In this document: in pieces, positions 34,065 through 43,043 of the stretch
How positions within the stretch are numbered: the stretch's first letter is position 1
Layout of the letters: every line of letters starts with the position of its first letter
From: Dolichospermum sp. FACHB-1091
GTDB taxonomy: Bacteria > Cyanobacteriota > Cyanobacteriia > Cyanobacteriales > Nostocaceae
Length of the DNA stretch: 64,000 bases
Assembly (NCBI RefSeq): GCF_014697585.1
Contig: NZ_JACJSB010000013.1
Location: 60,206-124,205, forward strand
Direction of reading: 5' to 3'
The notes under the pieces: model-generated
Databases searched by the model: none
Told to the model about the DNA's origin: nothing
Seen by the model: the letters and a program-made list of their open reading frames with translations, nothing else
Translations under genes and position numbers: made by a program

Positions 34065-35137
34065 AAGGATTAATTTTATCCGGTGGAAAAGGCACAAGAT
34101 TACGTCCCTTAACTTATACCGGAGCAAAACAACTTGTCCCCGTTGCTAATAAACCAATTTTATGGTACGGAATTGAAGAAATGGCTGGGGCGGGAATTAG
34201 AGATATTGGTATTATTATCAGTCCAGAAACAGGAGAAGAAGTCAAAAATAAAACCGGAAATGGGGAAAAATTCGGTGTGAATATTACCTATATTTTGCAA
34301 GAACAACCAGCCGGTTTAGCCCACGCTGTCCAGGTGGCGCGTCCTTTTTTAAAAGATTCTCCATTTATGATGTATTTGGGAGATAATTTGATTCAACAAG
34401 GGGACTTAAGTTCATTTTTGGATAAATTTAGCCAACAAGAACCAGATGCTTTAATTCTGTTGCGTAAAGTCCCAAATCCTAGTGCCTTTGGTGTAGCGAA
34501 GGTAGATGAAAAAGGTAAGGTATTACAATTAATTGAAAAGCCAAAAGTTCCCCCGTCAAATTTAGCATTGGTAGGAGTTTATTTCTTTTTGTCCACTATC
34601 CATGACGCAATTTCTCAAATCAAACCTTCAGCGAGGGGAGAATTAGAAATTACGGATGCTATTCAATGTTTAATAGATCAAAGAAAAGAAGTTTTAGCTT
34701 ATAATCTTGATGGTTGGTGGTTAGATACAGGGAAAAAAGATGATTTATTAGAAGCTAACAGGCTGATTCTTGATACCTATTTAACAAAATCAATTTTAGG
34801 CGACATTGATAGTAAAACTCAGATTATTGGTAGGGTAGAAATTGGTGCTGAATCTAAAATTATCAACTGTACAATTCGCGGACCTGTGATAATTGGCAAT
34901 AATTGTTATTTAGAAAACTGTTTTATTGGTCCTTATAGTAGCATTGCGGATAATTCAACCCTGATAGAAACGGATTTAGAACATAGTGTAGTTTTAGAAG
35001 GTGCTAAAATTACGGGTATTCAGCAGCGGATTATTGATAGTTTAATTGGACAACGCGCCCAATTAAGTATAGCCCCTCGTCGTCCTAAAGCATTACGTTT
35101 TTTAATTGGTGATGATTCGCAAATTGAATTGACTTAA
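34061..35137 (+). CDS. rfbA: Glucose-1-phosphate thymidylyltransferase, long form with beta-helix tail
   Basis: Nucleotidyltransferase that supplies dTDP-glucose (or another NDP-sugar). The pyrophosphorylase signature GGKGTRLRPLTYTGAKQLVP opens the protein, with YLGDNLIQ and EKPKVP further on. The ~358 residues include a C-terminal left-handed beta-helix (IIGRVEIGAESKIINCTIRG, PVIIGNNCYLENCFIGPYSS), the long form also seen in antibiotic-sugar and cyanobacterial clusters. The ATG at 34061 overlaps the rfbD stop. The order C-D-A without B makes this a partial rhamnose operon. Confidence 0.9.
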   Translation: MKGLILSGGKGTRLRPLTYTGAKQLVPVANKPILWYGIEEMAGAGIRDIGIIISPETGEEVKNKTGNGEKFGVNITYILQEQPAGLAHAVQVARPFLKDSPFMMYLGDNLIQQGDLSSFLDKFSQQEPDALILLRKVPNPSAFGVAKVDEKGKVLQLIEKPKVPPSNLALVGVYFFLSTIHDAISQIKPSARGELEITDAIQCLIDQRKEVLAYNLDGWWLDTGKKDDLLEANRLILDTYLTKSILGDIDSKTQIIGRVEIGAESKIINCTIRGPVIIGNNCYLENCFIGPYSSIADNSTLIETDLEHSVVLEGAKITGIQQRIIDSLIGQRAQLSIAPRRPKALRFLIGDDSQIELT

Positions 35138-35180
35138 AGGCAAGAAGTATCATTATAGACACTGTACTAATATTTAATAA

Positions 35181-35230
35181 AAAGGCTGGTTTTAGCAATA
35201 GTATAAATACCTTGCTACAACTGGCTTTTA
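35181..35230 (+). terminator. Stem-loop after the rhamnose operon
   Basis: AAAGGCTGGTTTTAGCAA pairs imperfectly with TTGCTACAACTGGCTTTTA around a 13-base loop. It is about 45 bases after the rfbA stop. Confidence 0.6.
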
Positions 35231-35359
35231 TATCAATATTTTCTGTCATGATTATTTCTTTTTATCTTTAGGACTTACGCACATGACAATCATTTTTACC
35301 TTCCAAAAGTAATACTTTATCGGTATCTTGTTTACAGATATCTTTCATACTATTTCTCT

Positions 35360-36484
35360 TTATCTTGTTTCAACGTCCATTTCAATAGAATCTGCCAATG
35401 TTTCAGAAGAATATTCTTTTACTCTAATCAGATTATTTTTAACTTCTAGTCTAAAGAAAGCACCAAGTAAAGGATACTTATGCCACGCACTATCAAAACC
35501 ATTTACACAATCACGGCTATGTGTGGTTGCAAATACTTGAACATTGAGCTTTTCGGAAAAATGAAAAAGAATCTCCCAAACTTTAGGTTGTACTGTCCAA
35601 TGCAAGCCATTTTCAAATTCATCAATTAACAAAATTCCATCTTTCGCATTCACCAGAGCTACCATGATATGAAATAAACGATTTAAACCATCACCCATAC
35701 TTTTAAGAGGTAATGGTTCATCTATACCTTCAACTTTTACTAGAGGAATACGATTGTCACTACTACGGCCTTTACTAATATCTTCTACAAAAGCGACTCC
35801 TGATATCTTAGGTTCAATAAGTTTAAGAGCAGAAATTACCTCTGATTCCAAACTGGTTAAACTTGTCAAATCCCATAGAGCAGCTAATTTTCGGTTAGGC
35901 ATATTCTCTGTTGAGACAAATTGCCATTTGTATTTTAATTCAGAATCTTGTCGTTCATAAACAACTCTAGAACCACGTCTAATTTCTCTAAAATCCTTAT
36001 CTAATCTCAAGATTCTTCGAGTTTTTTCGCCTTCTTCTGCTATGAGAATAACTTCAATATTTGATAAGTCTTCATATAGTTGCTCACCAGAAATGCGAAT
36101 TCTTTTCATTGTCCCTTCATCATCAGATTTAATCTGATATACAGCAACGCCGATGTGAATTTTTGAGGTTGAAGAAATTTCTCCAAGAATGATACCTTGT
36201 TCTCCTATATCGGGTAATTTATGACTAAAAAATAGATGACGTATGGGATTACTAAGAAAATTTGGAGGATGCTGTTGTGCTTCACTAATCCAAGATCCTT
36301 GCCTTGATTCTACAATATCAAGTAGAGTCATAGGGGAGATATTACTGGCATAAAGTTCTACTGCTTCGAGAAATGTACTCTTACCAGCATTATTCATACC
36401 GACAATAAGGTTAACATTACTTAATTTTTTCACTTCAAGACGATTAAAAAGTCTGAAGTTGCGTATTTGAAAAGACTTCAGCAT
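35360..36484 (-). CDS. AAA ATPase of the OLD/RecF-like (AAA15/21) type
   Basis: A 374-residue ABC-like ATPase with Walker A VGMNNAGKST at ~28-37, a signature-like LKSMGDGLNRLF (~255-266), Walker B GILLIDEFENGLHW (~280-293) and the H-switch FATTHSRDC. It starts MLKSFQIRNFRLFNRLEVKK, the standard N-terminal strand of SMC/RecF-type ATPases. No TOPRIM nuclease domain follows, unlike in OLD nucleases. No partner gene is visible. It sits next to toxin-antitoxin remnants, so it is probably accessory DNA. A defence role is possible but not shown. Confidence 0.75.
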   Translation of the reverse strand: MLKSFQIRNFRLFNRLEVKKLSNVNLIVGMNNAGKSTFLEAVELYASNISPMTLLDIVESRQGSWISEAQQHPPNFLSNPIRHLFFSHKLPDIGEQGIILGEISSTSKIHIGVAVYQIKSDDEGTMKRIRISGEQLYEDLSNIEVILIAEEGEKTRRILRLDKDFREIRRGSRVVYERQDSELKYKWQFVSTENMPNRKLAALWDLTSLTSLESEVISALKLIEPKISGVAFVEDISKGRSSDNRIPLVKVEGIDEPLPLKSMGDGLNRLFHIMVALVNAKDGILLIDEFENGLHWTVQPKVWEILFHFSEKLNVQVFATTHSRDCVNGFDSAWHKYPLLGAFFRLEVKNNLIRVKEYSSETLADSIEMDVETR

Positions 36485-36509
36485 ATAAGCTCTATTTAAT
36501 TCTTTTTCT

Positions 36510-36629
36510 CTAGTTTACAAGATAAACAGCTTGAGGAATTATAACTTGTCCAAATACCTCCTTTAAAATATCTAGACGATTGATAGCAGCAAAGTTAATT
36601 AGAGGTGTAGCATTGCAAATAACAGTCAC
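36510..36629 (-). pseudogene. Truncated DUF3368-type PIN toxin
   Basis: From a GTG at 36629 the frame reads VTVICNATPLINFAAINRLD, ILKEVFGQVIIPQAVY, and stops after 39 codons. This is the N-terminal strand-helix of DUF3368 PIN-domain toxins (usual length ~155-165), including the first catalytic-region polar residue but none of the other acidic residues. It begins 5 bases after the stop of the UPF0175 gene, its usual partner. The remainder has been deleted, with the junction near 36515. Confidence 0.75.
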
Positions 36630-36634
36630 AATTA

Positions 36635-36886
36635 TTAAAAACCTTCTTGAATAGTCTTAACATCTTCCAATAAATCAACTTCATTATAATGTCGTTCAAT
36701 TTTCCTTTCTCCTAAAAGCTGCTGAAATTCCCAAACAGATAAATTAGCCAAACGTCGTGCTTGACCAAAAGTAAAAATATTCTGTGCGTATAACTGTAAA
36801 GCTAATTCCTGACGAATAGCCGACTCACCCTGACTTAAAGAATCAGGTGATAATTGTAAATTAATCGAACTCGCAAATTTACTCAT
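36635..36886 (-). CDS. UPF0175-family antitoxin-like protein
   Basis: An 83-residue protein: SINLQLSPDSLSQGESAIRQ, ELALQLYAQNIFTFGQARRL, ANLSVWEFQQLLGERKIERH. This is the UPF0175 family, typically the antitoxin-side gene paired with a DUF3368 PIN toxin. I chose the ATG at 36886 (MSKFASSI); an in-frame ATG at 36910 would add eight residues. The toxin directly downstream is truncated, so this antitoxin is probably an orphan. Confidence 0.8.
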   Translation of the reverse strand: MSKFASSINLQLSPDSLSQGESAIRQELALQLYAQNIFTFGQARRLANLSVWEFQQLLGERKIERHYNEVDLLEDVKTIQEGF

Positions 36887-36918
36887 TATAGAACAATATT
36901 TGTGATTCATTACTTCAT

Positions 36919-37014
36919 TATACTCAAAAACCTGTTTACATATCTCGTCGCAATAATTTGTAATTTTTTCTGTGCAGCATCTAAACTGCGATTAACATCC
37001 CTCACTAAATAAAC
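36919..37014 (-). pseudogene. Possible C-terminal coding relic
   Basis: On the minus strand an open stretch reads VYLVRDVNRSLDAAQKKLQI, IATRYVNRFLSIMK, then TAA, without a start codon. It looks like the tail of a lost gene, just upstream of the UPF0175 gene, but I cannot name the family and it may be chance. Confidence 0.25.
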
Positions 37015-37088
37015 ATATCTTCCTCTACTTGACTATTTTTATCTTTGTAATTACAATGTAGATACTGCCCTATCCCCCAAAACATAAA

Positions 37089-37349
37089 ATGGGTAAAGCA
37101 ATCAAAACCCGAATAGTCAAAATCGGCAACCCTCAAGGGTTACGTATCCCCAAAACCCTATTAGAACAAAGTGGAATTAACTCAGAAGTAGAAATAGAAG
37201 TTCAAGGAAATCATCTCATTATTCGCCCAGTTGAAAAAGTCAGAAAAGGTTGGGAAAAAGCATTTATAGAAATGGCAGAAAACCGCGATGATATCTTATT
37301 AAATGATATCAACACAACAGAATGGGATGAAAATGAATGGCAATGGTAG
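37089..37349 (+). CDS. mazE: MazE-like antitoxin (AbrB/SpoVT domain)
   Basis: An 86-residue antitoxin. Residues 1-50 form the swapped-hairpin AbrB DNA-binding domain (TRIVKIGNPQGLRIPKTLLE, then VEIEVQGNHLIIRP), and the acidic C-terminal tail (NDINTTEWDENEW) is suited to covering the toxin. It overlaps mazF by 13 bases. It likely also represses its own promoter, as in the family. Confidence 0.9.
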   Translation: MGKAIKTRIVKIGNPQGLRIPKTLLEQSGINSEVEIEVQGNHLIIRPVEKVRKGWEKAFIEMAENRDDILLNDINTTEWDENEWQW

Positions 37350-37666
37350 TTAACAGATTTGATGTTTTCCTAGTTAATCTTGACCCTACCATTAGCAATG
37401 AAATTAAAAAAATACGCCCTTGCTTAATAATTTCACCCAATGAAATAAACCATTATATTTCCACCGTAATAGTTGCACCAATGACAACAAAAGGACAACC
37501 ATACCCCACAAGAGTAACCTGTCAATTTCAAGGAAAAGAAGGACAAATCGTACTTGAGAAAATTCGCACAATAGATAAAATCCGATTAGTAAAACTTCTC
37601 GGTCAAATTACCACAGAAGAACAAAAAGCAGTTTTGGATATCTTAGCGGAAATATTTGCAGAATAA
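37337..37666 (+). CDS. mazF: MazF-type mRNA interferase toxin
   Basis: A 109-residue PemK/MazF endoribonuclease. It has the N-terminal FDVFLVNLDPTISNEIKKIR with PCLIISP, and the catalytic region VIVAPMTTKG, VLEKIRTIDKIRL with the conserved Arg and Thr/Asp. All usual blocks are present, so the toxin appears intact, in contrast to the two broken toxins elsewhere in the window. The start may be the second methionine (37343). Confidence 0.9.
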   Translation: MAMVVNRFDVFLVNLDPTISNEIKKIRPCLIISPNEINHYISTVIVAPMTTKGQPYPTRVTCQFQGKEGQIVLEKIRTIDKIRLVKLLGQITTEEQKAVLDILAEIFAE

Positions 37667-37833
37667 ATAACCTTCTTCTTGCTTCGTATGCTTCCCTTCT
37701 TCGTAGTTTATTTTTATTTATCATAAAATCAAGACGCAGAAAACGCCTTTCGCGCCTTTTGCGTCTCTGCGTGAAATGTTTTTAAAACCCAAAAATTAAA
37801 AATCCAAAATTATTTTTTTGAATTTTTAATTGT

Positions 37834-39603
37834 TTAAGTTCCCACAGCGCCGGAGTAAATCAAACCTCGCTGTATATCTAAAGTTAAAATCGCACCGTCT
37901 TTAATTACCTGTGTTGCTTCCTTCACACCCAGAATTACTGGTACACCTAAGCGTAAACCGATAACTGCGGCGTGACTAGTGAGACTATCTTCCTCAGTAA
38001 TAATCCCCCCAGCTTTGCGAATTGCTTCTACAAAATCCACACCTGTGCGGGATGCTACTAGAATATCACCGGAATTAAAATTACTGGCATCCATAGCATT
38101 ATGAACTACCTTAGCGCGTCCAGTAATTGAACCTTGTCCCAGTCCAACTCCCTGGCCGAGTATAGCAGTCACCACTTCCACCTTAATCAAGTCTGTTGAC
38201 CCAGAAACCCCCTGAAGTGTACCAGCAGTCATGACTACTAAATCACCTTCCGTTAAGAGGTTTTTTTCCTGGGCTACATTGATAGCTGCTTGGAACGTCT
38301 GACCTGTGGAAGGTAATTCTAACACTAGAAGCGGTCTTACGCCCCAGACCATCTGTAACTGTCTCGCTACGTTAACATGGGGTGTAATTGCTAAAATTGG
38401 TGTTTTCGGGCGGAATTTAGAAACGTTGCGGGCTGTAGCTCCAGTTTGTGTTAAAGTCATAATCGCCGCTGCACCCAAATTTTCTGCAATTTGACCAACT
38501 GCTTGACTAATAGCATTGGGAATAGAGGGTTTATTATCTCGTGACTGACGGGAGTTGGGGTTTTGTGCGTACTCCTGTTCCATGCGTTCTGCTATCCTGG
38601 CCATGGTCGCTACAGCCTCCACAGGAAAACTACCGACGGCGGTTTCATTGGAAAGCATGACAGCGTCTGTACCGTCTAAAATCGCGTTGGCAACATCGGA
38701 TACTTCTGCGCGGGTAGGACGGGGGTTACTGACCATGCTATCTAGCATTTGGGTAGCGGTAATGATGGGAATACCCAAGCGGTTAGCCGTAGCAATTAGC
38801 CGTTTTTGTAGTACGGGTACATCTTCTGCTGGTAATTCCACCCCTAAATCACCTCTAGCGACCATGACACCGTCACACAAAGATAAAACTGCTTCCATTT
38901 GTTCAATGGCTTCGTGTTTTTCGATTTTAGCAACTACAGGGACACTTTTACCGGTGCTGGAAATTAGTTCTTTAATTTCAATGATATCCTGGGGATTACG
39001 GACAAAGGAAAGTGCTACCCAATCAACACCTTGATCTAGACCAAACATGAGATCCTCCCGGTCTTTGTCGGTCATGGCTTTAATGGATAAGTAAACTCCC
39101 GGAAAATTAACACCTTTGTTGTTAGAAAGTTTACCTGGAACTGTGACACGACAGTGTAAATCACCTTTTTCGCGGTTGATGTCCTCTACCACCATTTCGA
39201 CTTTACCATCATCGAGGAGGATTTTTGCACCTGTGGGAACTTCCTCCGCTAAGTAATCGTAAGTGACACAACTTATTTCTTGAGTTCCTTCTATGGGGCG
39301 ATTTGTCAAGGTGAAGCGATCGCCCTTGGCTAAGATTATAGAACCATTTTCAAACCGTCCCAAACGGATTTTGGGACCCTGTAAATCTTGTAGAATTGCT
39401 ACTGGTCTATTTAATTCAAAAGCAGTTTGCCGAATTAACCGAATACTACGCTGATGATCAGCATGAGTTCCGTGGGAGAAGTTGAGTCTAAGGGTTGTAG
39501 CACCCGCTTCAATAATTGCTTTCAGCATTTCTGGACTACTGGTAGCAGGTCCAATAGTAGCAACAATTTTAGTTCGGCGCTGAGAATCTCTTAATTGCGT
39601 CAT
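37834..39603 (-). CDS. pyk: Pyruvate kinase with C-terminal PEP-utiliser domain
   Basis: Converts PEP and ADP to pyruvate and ATP in glycolysis. The 589-residue protein has the TIM-barrel core (KIVATIGPATSSP, LNFSHGTHADH, ALSFVRNPQD, VARGDLGVELP, ITATQMLDSM) and the allosteric C domain. An extra ~100-residue domain (GRAKVVHNAMDA...ILVASRTGVDFVEAI, EEDSLTSHAAVIGLRLGVPV) is the phosphohistidine-type mobile domain of PEP-using enzymes, with the TSHAA histidine intact. This long form is known in Bacillus and many cyanobacteria. It is monocistronic. Confidence 0.96.
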   Translation of the reverse strand: MTQLRDSQRRTKIVATIGPATSSPEMLKAIIEAGATTLRLNFSHGTHADHQRSIRLIRQTAFELNRPVAILQDLQGPKIRLGRFENGSIILAKGDRFTLTNRPIEGTQEISCVTYDYLAEEVPTGAKILLDDGKVEMVVEDINREKGDLHCRVTVPGKLSNNKGVNFPGVYLSIKAMTDKDREDLMFGLDQGVDWVALSFVRNPQDIIEIKELISSTGKSVPVVAKIEKHEAIEQMEAVLSLCDGVMVARGDLGVELPAEDVPVLQKRLIATANRLGIPIITATQMLDSMVSNPRPTRAEVSDVANAILDGTDAVMLSNETAVGSFPVEAVATMARIAERMEQEYAQNPNSRQSRDNKPSIPNAISQAVGQIAENLGAAAIMTLTQTGATARNVSKFRPKTPILAITPHVNVARQLQMVWGVRPLLVLELPSTGQTFQAAINVAQEKNLLTEGDLVVMTAGTLQGVSGSTDLIKVEVVTAILGQGVGLGQGSITGRAKVVHNAMDASNFNSGDILVASRTGVDFVEAIRKAGGIITEEDSLTSHAAVIGLRLGVPVILGVKEATQVIKDGAILTLDIQRGLIYSGAVGT

Positions 39604-40022
39604 GGGCTGGGTTGAAGATTTTTGGAGTCTACCGGGGAATTTATCGTCATCTTTGCTGATACCATTTGAGATCTAAGATTTTGGATGATGAAAAACTGAC
39701 AGTATCAGCAATTCATTTTTCCATTGATCACCATCATTTTGCAAATTGGTATGAATTAAACGAACTGTCTTTTTTATTAACTGCTAAATCAATGTTACAG
39801 GCAGTTAGGGAGGTAATTATGGTATAAATTTGATATCGTACATTGGCAACAGTCCTCTCAGAGAGTTTTTTATCTAAAAGCACTGGTTTAGCCAAGAATC
39901 ATAGCCTCATTTATTGACCCTTCCACAGAACTGTAAATAAATCTTGCTTTACATAACTTTACTCTTAACTAAGATTAATAGTATGATCCGTAAAGATTGA
40001 TTATTAATTAAAGGAGTTAATA
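39604..40022. other. Divergent intergenic region pyk / crtR
   Basis: 419 AT-rich bases between divergent starts hold both promoters. A good ribosome site, AAGGAG (40012-40017), lies 5 bases before the crtR ATG. No repeat or operator motif was recognised. Confidence 0.5.
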
Positions 40023-40904
40023 ATGCTCACGTCGGAGGCACAAAAGCCACTGACAATTCCCCCCAAAGAACTTTTATCACCTCCTGGTGATTTTAACCCC
40101 ACGCTACTGATGTTTTTAGTCGTAGTGATGATGTTGGTTTTATCTAATTTTGGGTATTGGTTGTGGGAATGGCCTCATTGGTTGTGTTTTAGTATCAATA
40201 CACTAGCACTCCATTGTTCAGGAACAATCATTCATGATGCTTGTCACCAGTCAGCCCATCGGAATCGAATTGTTAATGCTATCTTAGGCCATTGTAGTGC
40301 CTTAATTCTCGCCTTTGCTTTTCCAGTATTTACACGAGTACATTTGCAGCATCATGGTAATGTTAACCACCCTAATGATGACCCAGATCATTATGTTTCG
40401 ACAGGCGGACCCCTGTGGTTAATTGCGGTGAGATTTTTGTACCATGAGGTATTTTTCTTCCAAAGACGATTATGGCGTAATTATGAACTACTAGAATGGT
40501 TTATTAGTCGCTTAATCATCATTACTATTGTTTATATTTCTGTCCAATATCATTTTTTGGGCTATATTCTTAACTTTTGGTTTATTCCGGCTTTTTTAGT
40601 AGGAATAACTTTGGGGTTATTTTTTGATTATTTACCCCACCGTCCGTTTGTAGAAAGAAATCGCTGGAAAAATGCCCGGGTTTATCCTGGTAAAGTTCTC
40701 AATATCCTGATTTTAGGGCAGAATTACCATTTAATTCATCATCTGTGGCCTTCGATTCCTTGGTATAATTATCAACCGGCTTATTATTTAATGAAGCCGT
40801 TATTGGATGAAAAAGGCAGTCCCCAAACTTCCGGGTTATTGCAGAAAAAGGACTTTTTTGAATTTGTCTATGATATTTTCATAGGTATTCACTTTCATCA
40901 CTGA
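40023..40904 (+). CDS. crtR: Beta-carotene hydroxylase (CrtR-type, fatty-acid-desaturase fold)
   Basis: Di-iron membrane hydroxylase that adds 3-hydroxyl groups to beta-carotene or related carotenoids on the route to zeaxanthin and myxoxanthophyll-type pigments. The 293-residue protein shows four histidine boxes: HDACHQSAHRNR, HLQHHGNVNHPNDDPDHY, DYLPHRP and NYHLIHHLWP. There are several hydrophobic helices between them. The family also includes acyl desaturases, but the HDACHQSAH box and the length fit cyanobacterial CrtR. It is followed by a family A element. Confidence 0.88.
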   Translation: MLTSEAQKPLTIPPKELLSPPGDFNPTLLMFLVVVMMLVLSNFGYWLWEWPHWLCFSINTLALHCSGTIIHDACHQSAHRNRIVNAILGHCSALILAFAFPVFTRVHLQHHGNVNHPNDDPDHYVSTGGPLWLIAVRFLYHEVFFFQRRLWRNYELLEWFISRLIIITIVYISVQYHFLGYILNFWFIPAFLVGITLGLFFDYLPHRPFVERNRWKNARVYPGKVLNILILGQNYHLIHHLWPSIPWYNYQPAYYLMKPLLDEKGSPQTSGLLQKKDFFEFVYDIFIGIHFHH

Positions 40905-40940
40905 ATTCTGATATTTTTGTGGAAAAGGAGACGTTTCATG

Positions 40941-41092
40941 TAAGAGGTTGTTTGAAAACTAGTATCCCCTCTTACCCCCCCTTAATCCCTTGGAAAGGGG
41001 GAAACAAGGAAATCTAGTTCCCTCCCATTAACAAGGGGAGGGTTAGGGAGGGGTAAAAATACATAAATCATCACTTTTCAAACACCCTCTTA
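40941..41092. mobile_element. MITE-like element, family A, copy 2 (intact ends)
   Basis: 152 bp bounded by TAAGAGGTTGTTTGAAAA and its inverted copy TTTTCAAACACCCTCTTA (17 of 18 bases match). The interior has CCCCCTTAATCCCTTGGAAA and CATTAACAAGGGGAGGGTTA. It is related to 14310-14441. Confidence 0.85.
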
Positions 41093-41126
41093 AACCATAC
41101 TCTTGTATTCCTATTAAGTATTTCTA

Positions 41127-42488
41127 TTAAACTGTTGCGGCTTGACGAACTTCTATCGCTTCTCCTGTCAAACTAAAAGGACGAACTTCGGTAATTTTGA
41201 CTTTGACTATTTTCCCTTTTAGACAATTAATATCACCAGTAAAGAATGTGAGACGATTTCCCCCGGTTCTTCCCATAACCTGGGTTTTGTCTTTACTGTT
41301 TTCAGCTTCTACTAATACTTCTTCAATGCGTCCAAAGTAACGTTGCGATCGCTCGGCTGCTTTAATATTAACTAAATGATTTAATCTTTGCAATCTGTCG
41401 CTTTTTACTTCTTCACTGATTTGATTATCCCACAAAGCCGCTGGTGTACCGGGACGGGGTGAATAAGCAGCGGTATTCAATAAATCAAAACCGATATCTT
41501 CTACTAATTTCAAAGTATTTTCAAATTGTGCTTCTGTTTCACCCGGAAAACCCACAATGGCATCAGCACTTATTGACGCATCCGGCATATACTCTCTAAT
41601 AGTATCAATAATTCGGCGATATTTTTCATGAGTATAGCCCCGTGACATTGCTTTTAAAAGCTCATTATCTCCAGATTGAAAGGGAATATGGAAATGTTCA
41701 CACACTTTCGGTAATTCAGCACAAGCTTTAATTAATCTTTCTGTAAAATAACGAGGATGACTAGTAGCGAATCTTATTCTTTCTATTCCCGGCACATCAT
41801 GTACATAATAAAGTAAATCTGTTAATGTATGCAGATGACGACCTTCAGGAGTAGAACCGGGTAAATCTCGACCATAAGCGTCAATATTTTGACCCAGCAG
41901 TGTAATTTCTTTGTAACCTTGTTTTCCTAACTGTTCGATTTCATACTTAATTGCCTCCGGTGTACGGGACTGTTCCACACCGCGCACGTTCGGAACTACG
42001 CAATAAGTACAACGTTCGTTACAGCCATAAATAATATTTACCCAAGCTGTTACCTGACTATCCCGACGGGGTTGGGTGATATCTTCAAAAATGTGAACTT
42101 CTTCCGTAGCGACAATTTGATTACCCTCAAAGACAGACTCTAGCAAATCTTTGAGACGGTTAGCGTGTTGCGGTCCCATAACTAAATCTAATTCGGGTAC
42201 TCGTCGCAATAAAGCTTCTCCTTCCTGTTGAGCGACACAACCAGCAACAATCAAGGTTAAATCTGGTTGATCATGCTTGCGTTTAGCCTGTCTACCCAAA
42301 TAAGAATATACCTTTTGTTCCGCATTATCCCGAATGGTGCAAGTGTTGTAAAGGATTACATCTGCTTGATTTGGGTCTTCTGACCACTCAAAGTTCATGT
42401 CTTCTAAAATACCAGCCATGCGCTCGGAGTCGGCCTTATTCATTTGGCAACCGAAGGTAATAATGTGGTAATGTCGTTTAGTGGTCAT
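41127..42488 (-). CDS. miaB: tRNA-2-methylthio-N6-dimethylallyladenosine synthase
   Basis: Radical-SAM methylthiotransferase that modifies A37 of tRNAs reading UNN codons. The N-terminal UPF0004 domain ([31 protein letters not shown]) supplies the three auxiliary-cluster cysteines. The radical-SAM motif is [13 protein letters not shown] and the C-terminal TRAM domain binds RNA. The 453-residue length is normal. The start is directly beside a family C element. Confidence 0.97.
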   Translation of the reverse strand: MTTKRHYHIITFGCQMNKADSERMAGILEDMNFEWSEDPNQADVILYNTCTIRDNAEQKVYSYLGRQAKRKHDQPDLTLIVAGCVAQQEGEALLRRVPELDLVMGPQHANRLKDLLESVFEGNQIVATEEVHIFEDITQPRRDSQVTAWVNIIYGCNERCTYCVVPNVRGVEQSRTPEAIKYEIEQLGKQGYKEITLLGQNIDAYGRDLPGSTPEGRHLHTLTDLLYYVHDVPGIERIRFATSHPRYFTERLIKACAELPKVCEHFHIPFQSGDNELLKAMSRGYTHEKYRRIIDTIREYMPDASISADAIVGFPGETEAQFENTLKLVEDIGFDLLNTAAYSPRPGTPAALWDNQISEEVKSDRLQRLNHLVNIKAAERSQRYFGRIEEVLVEAENSKDKTQVMGRTGGNRLTFFTGDINCLKGKIVKVKITEVRPFSLTGEAIEVRQAATV

Positions 42489-42513
42489 TGGGAATTACGC
42501 TTAATTAGTAATG

Positions 42514-42631
42514 TAAGTAGGTTGGGGTTAAAAATTGTCGTTATGACAAGGGAACAGGGAACAGGGAAGAGGATTTGGGCAACTTTACTTTTCGTTACTT
42601 GTGTCGTTTTTTTTTTCGATCACCTACTTAT
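42514..42631. mobile_element. MITE-like element, family C, copy 2
   Basis: 118 bp with termini TAAGTAGGTTGG and CACCTACTTAT. The core AAAATTGTCGTTATGACAAG, GGAACAGGGAACAGGGAAG and CAACTTTACTTTTCGTTACT is shared with the other two copies, in the opposite orientation to copy 1. Confidence 0.85.
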
Positions 42632-42755
42632 ATCAAGTCTATTTACTATTCTATATTGGAGTAGAAGGGCATGAAAAGTTAAAATCTCAAAATTTTCGCC
42701 TTGACTAATATAGGGAGCAAAAGATTGATATGATGATATCCTCTGAAAAACAGGA

Positions 42756-43043
42756 ATGATCAATAAGTCAAAACTTTACTTTATGCTCAAAACTCACAAC
42801 TACGCACTTAGAAATCAAAACTCCGTCCTCAAAACTCAAAATCCTGTAGTCAGAACTTCCAACCCTGTACTCAGAACTCAAAACTCTCTGCTGAGAACTC
42901 GTAACCTGATTCTCAGAAGCCAAAATTTCATCCTCAGAACTCAAAACTCCATCAAATTAAATGCACCATCTGGACAACAAGGGGTAAAATTAACTACTAA
43001 CCCTAAATCAACTTTACCTAATATTAGTGTGGGATGTCATTAA
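42756..43043 (+). CDS. Doubtful 95-codon frame made of heptapeptide repeats
   Basis: Most of this frame (42786-42953) is eight perfect-length 21-bp units, translated as heptads such as LKTQNPV, LRTQNSL, LRTRNLI and LRTQNSI. The non-repeat tail reads KLNAPSGQQGVKLTTNPKST. No ribosome site and no known domain are visible. The frame stays open through all eight units and the L-R-T-x-N pattern is kept, which could reflect either selection or simply the repeat sequence. I treat it as uncertain. Confidence 0.3.
   Translation: MINKSKLYFMLKTHNYALRNQNSVLKTQNPVVRTSNPVLRTQNSLLRTRNLILRSQNFILRTQNSIKLNAPSGQQGVKLTTNPKSTLPNISVGCH
42786..42953 (+). repeat. Eight-copy 21-bp tandem repeat
   Basis: Units start at 42786 and follow every 21 bases with no length change; the consensus is CTCAGAACTCAAAACTCCNT followed by one variable base. 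Divergence among units is about 20-40%, so the array is not brand new. Confidence 0.9.

Noticed and set aside
38555..39034. 159-codon plus-strand frame opposite pyk
   Set aside because: It is a shadow of the well-conserved pyruvate kinase frame and has no features of its own.
37834..39603. Novel pyruvate kinase fusion
   Set aside because: The C-terminal PEP-utiliser domain is a known feature of many bacterial and cyanobacterial pyruvate kinases.
42444..42674. 76-codon plus-strand frame
   Set aside because: It is formed by the miaB start region and the family C element; no domain or ribosome site.
42786..42953. Possible CRISPR array
   Set aside because: It is a head-to-tail 21-bp tandem repeat with no spacers.
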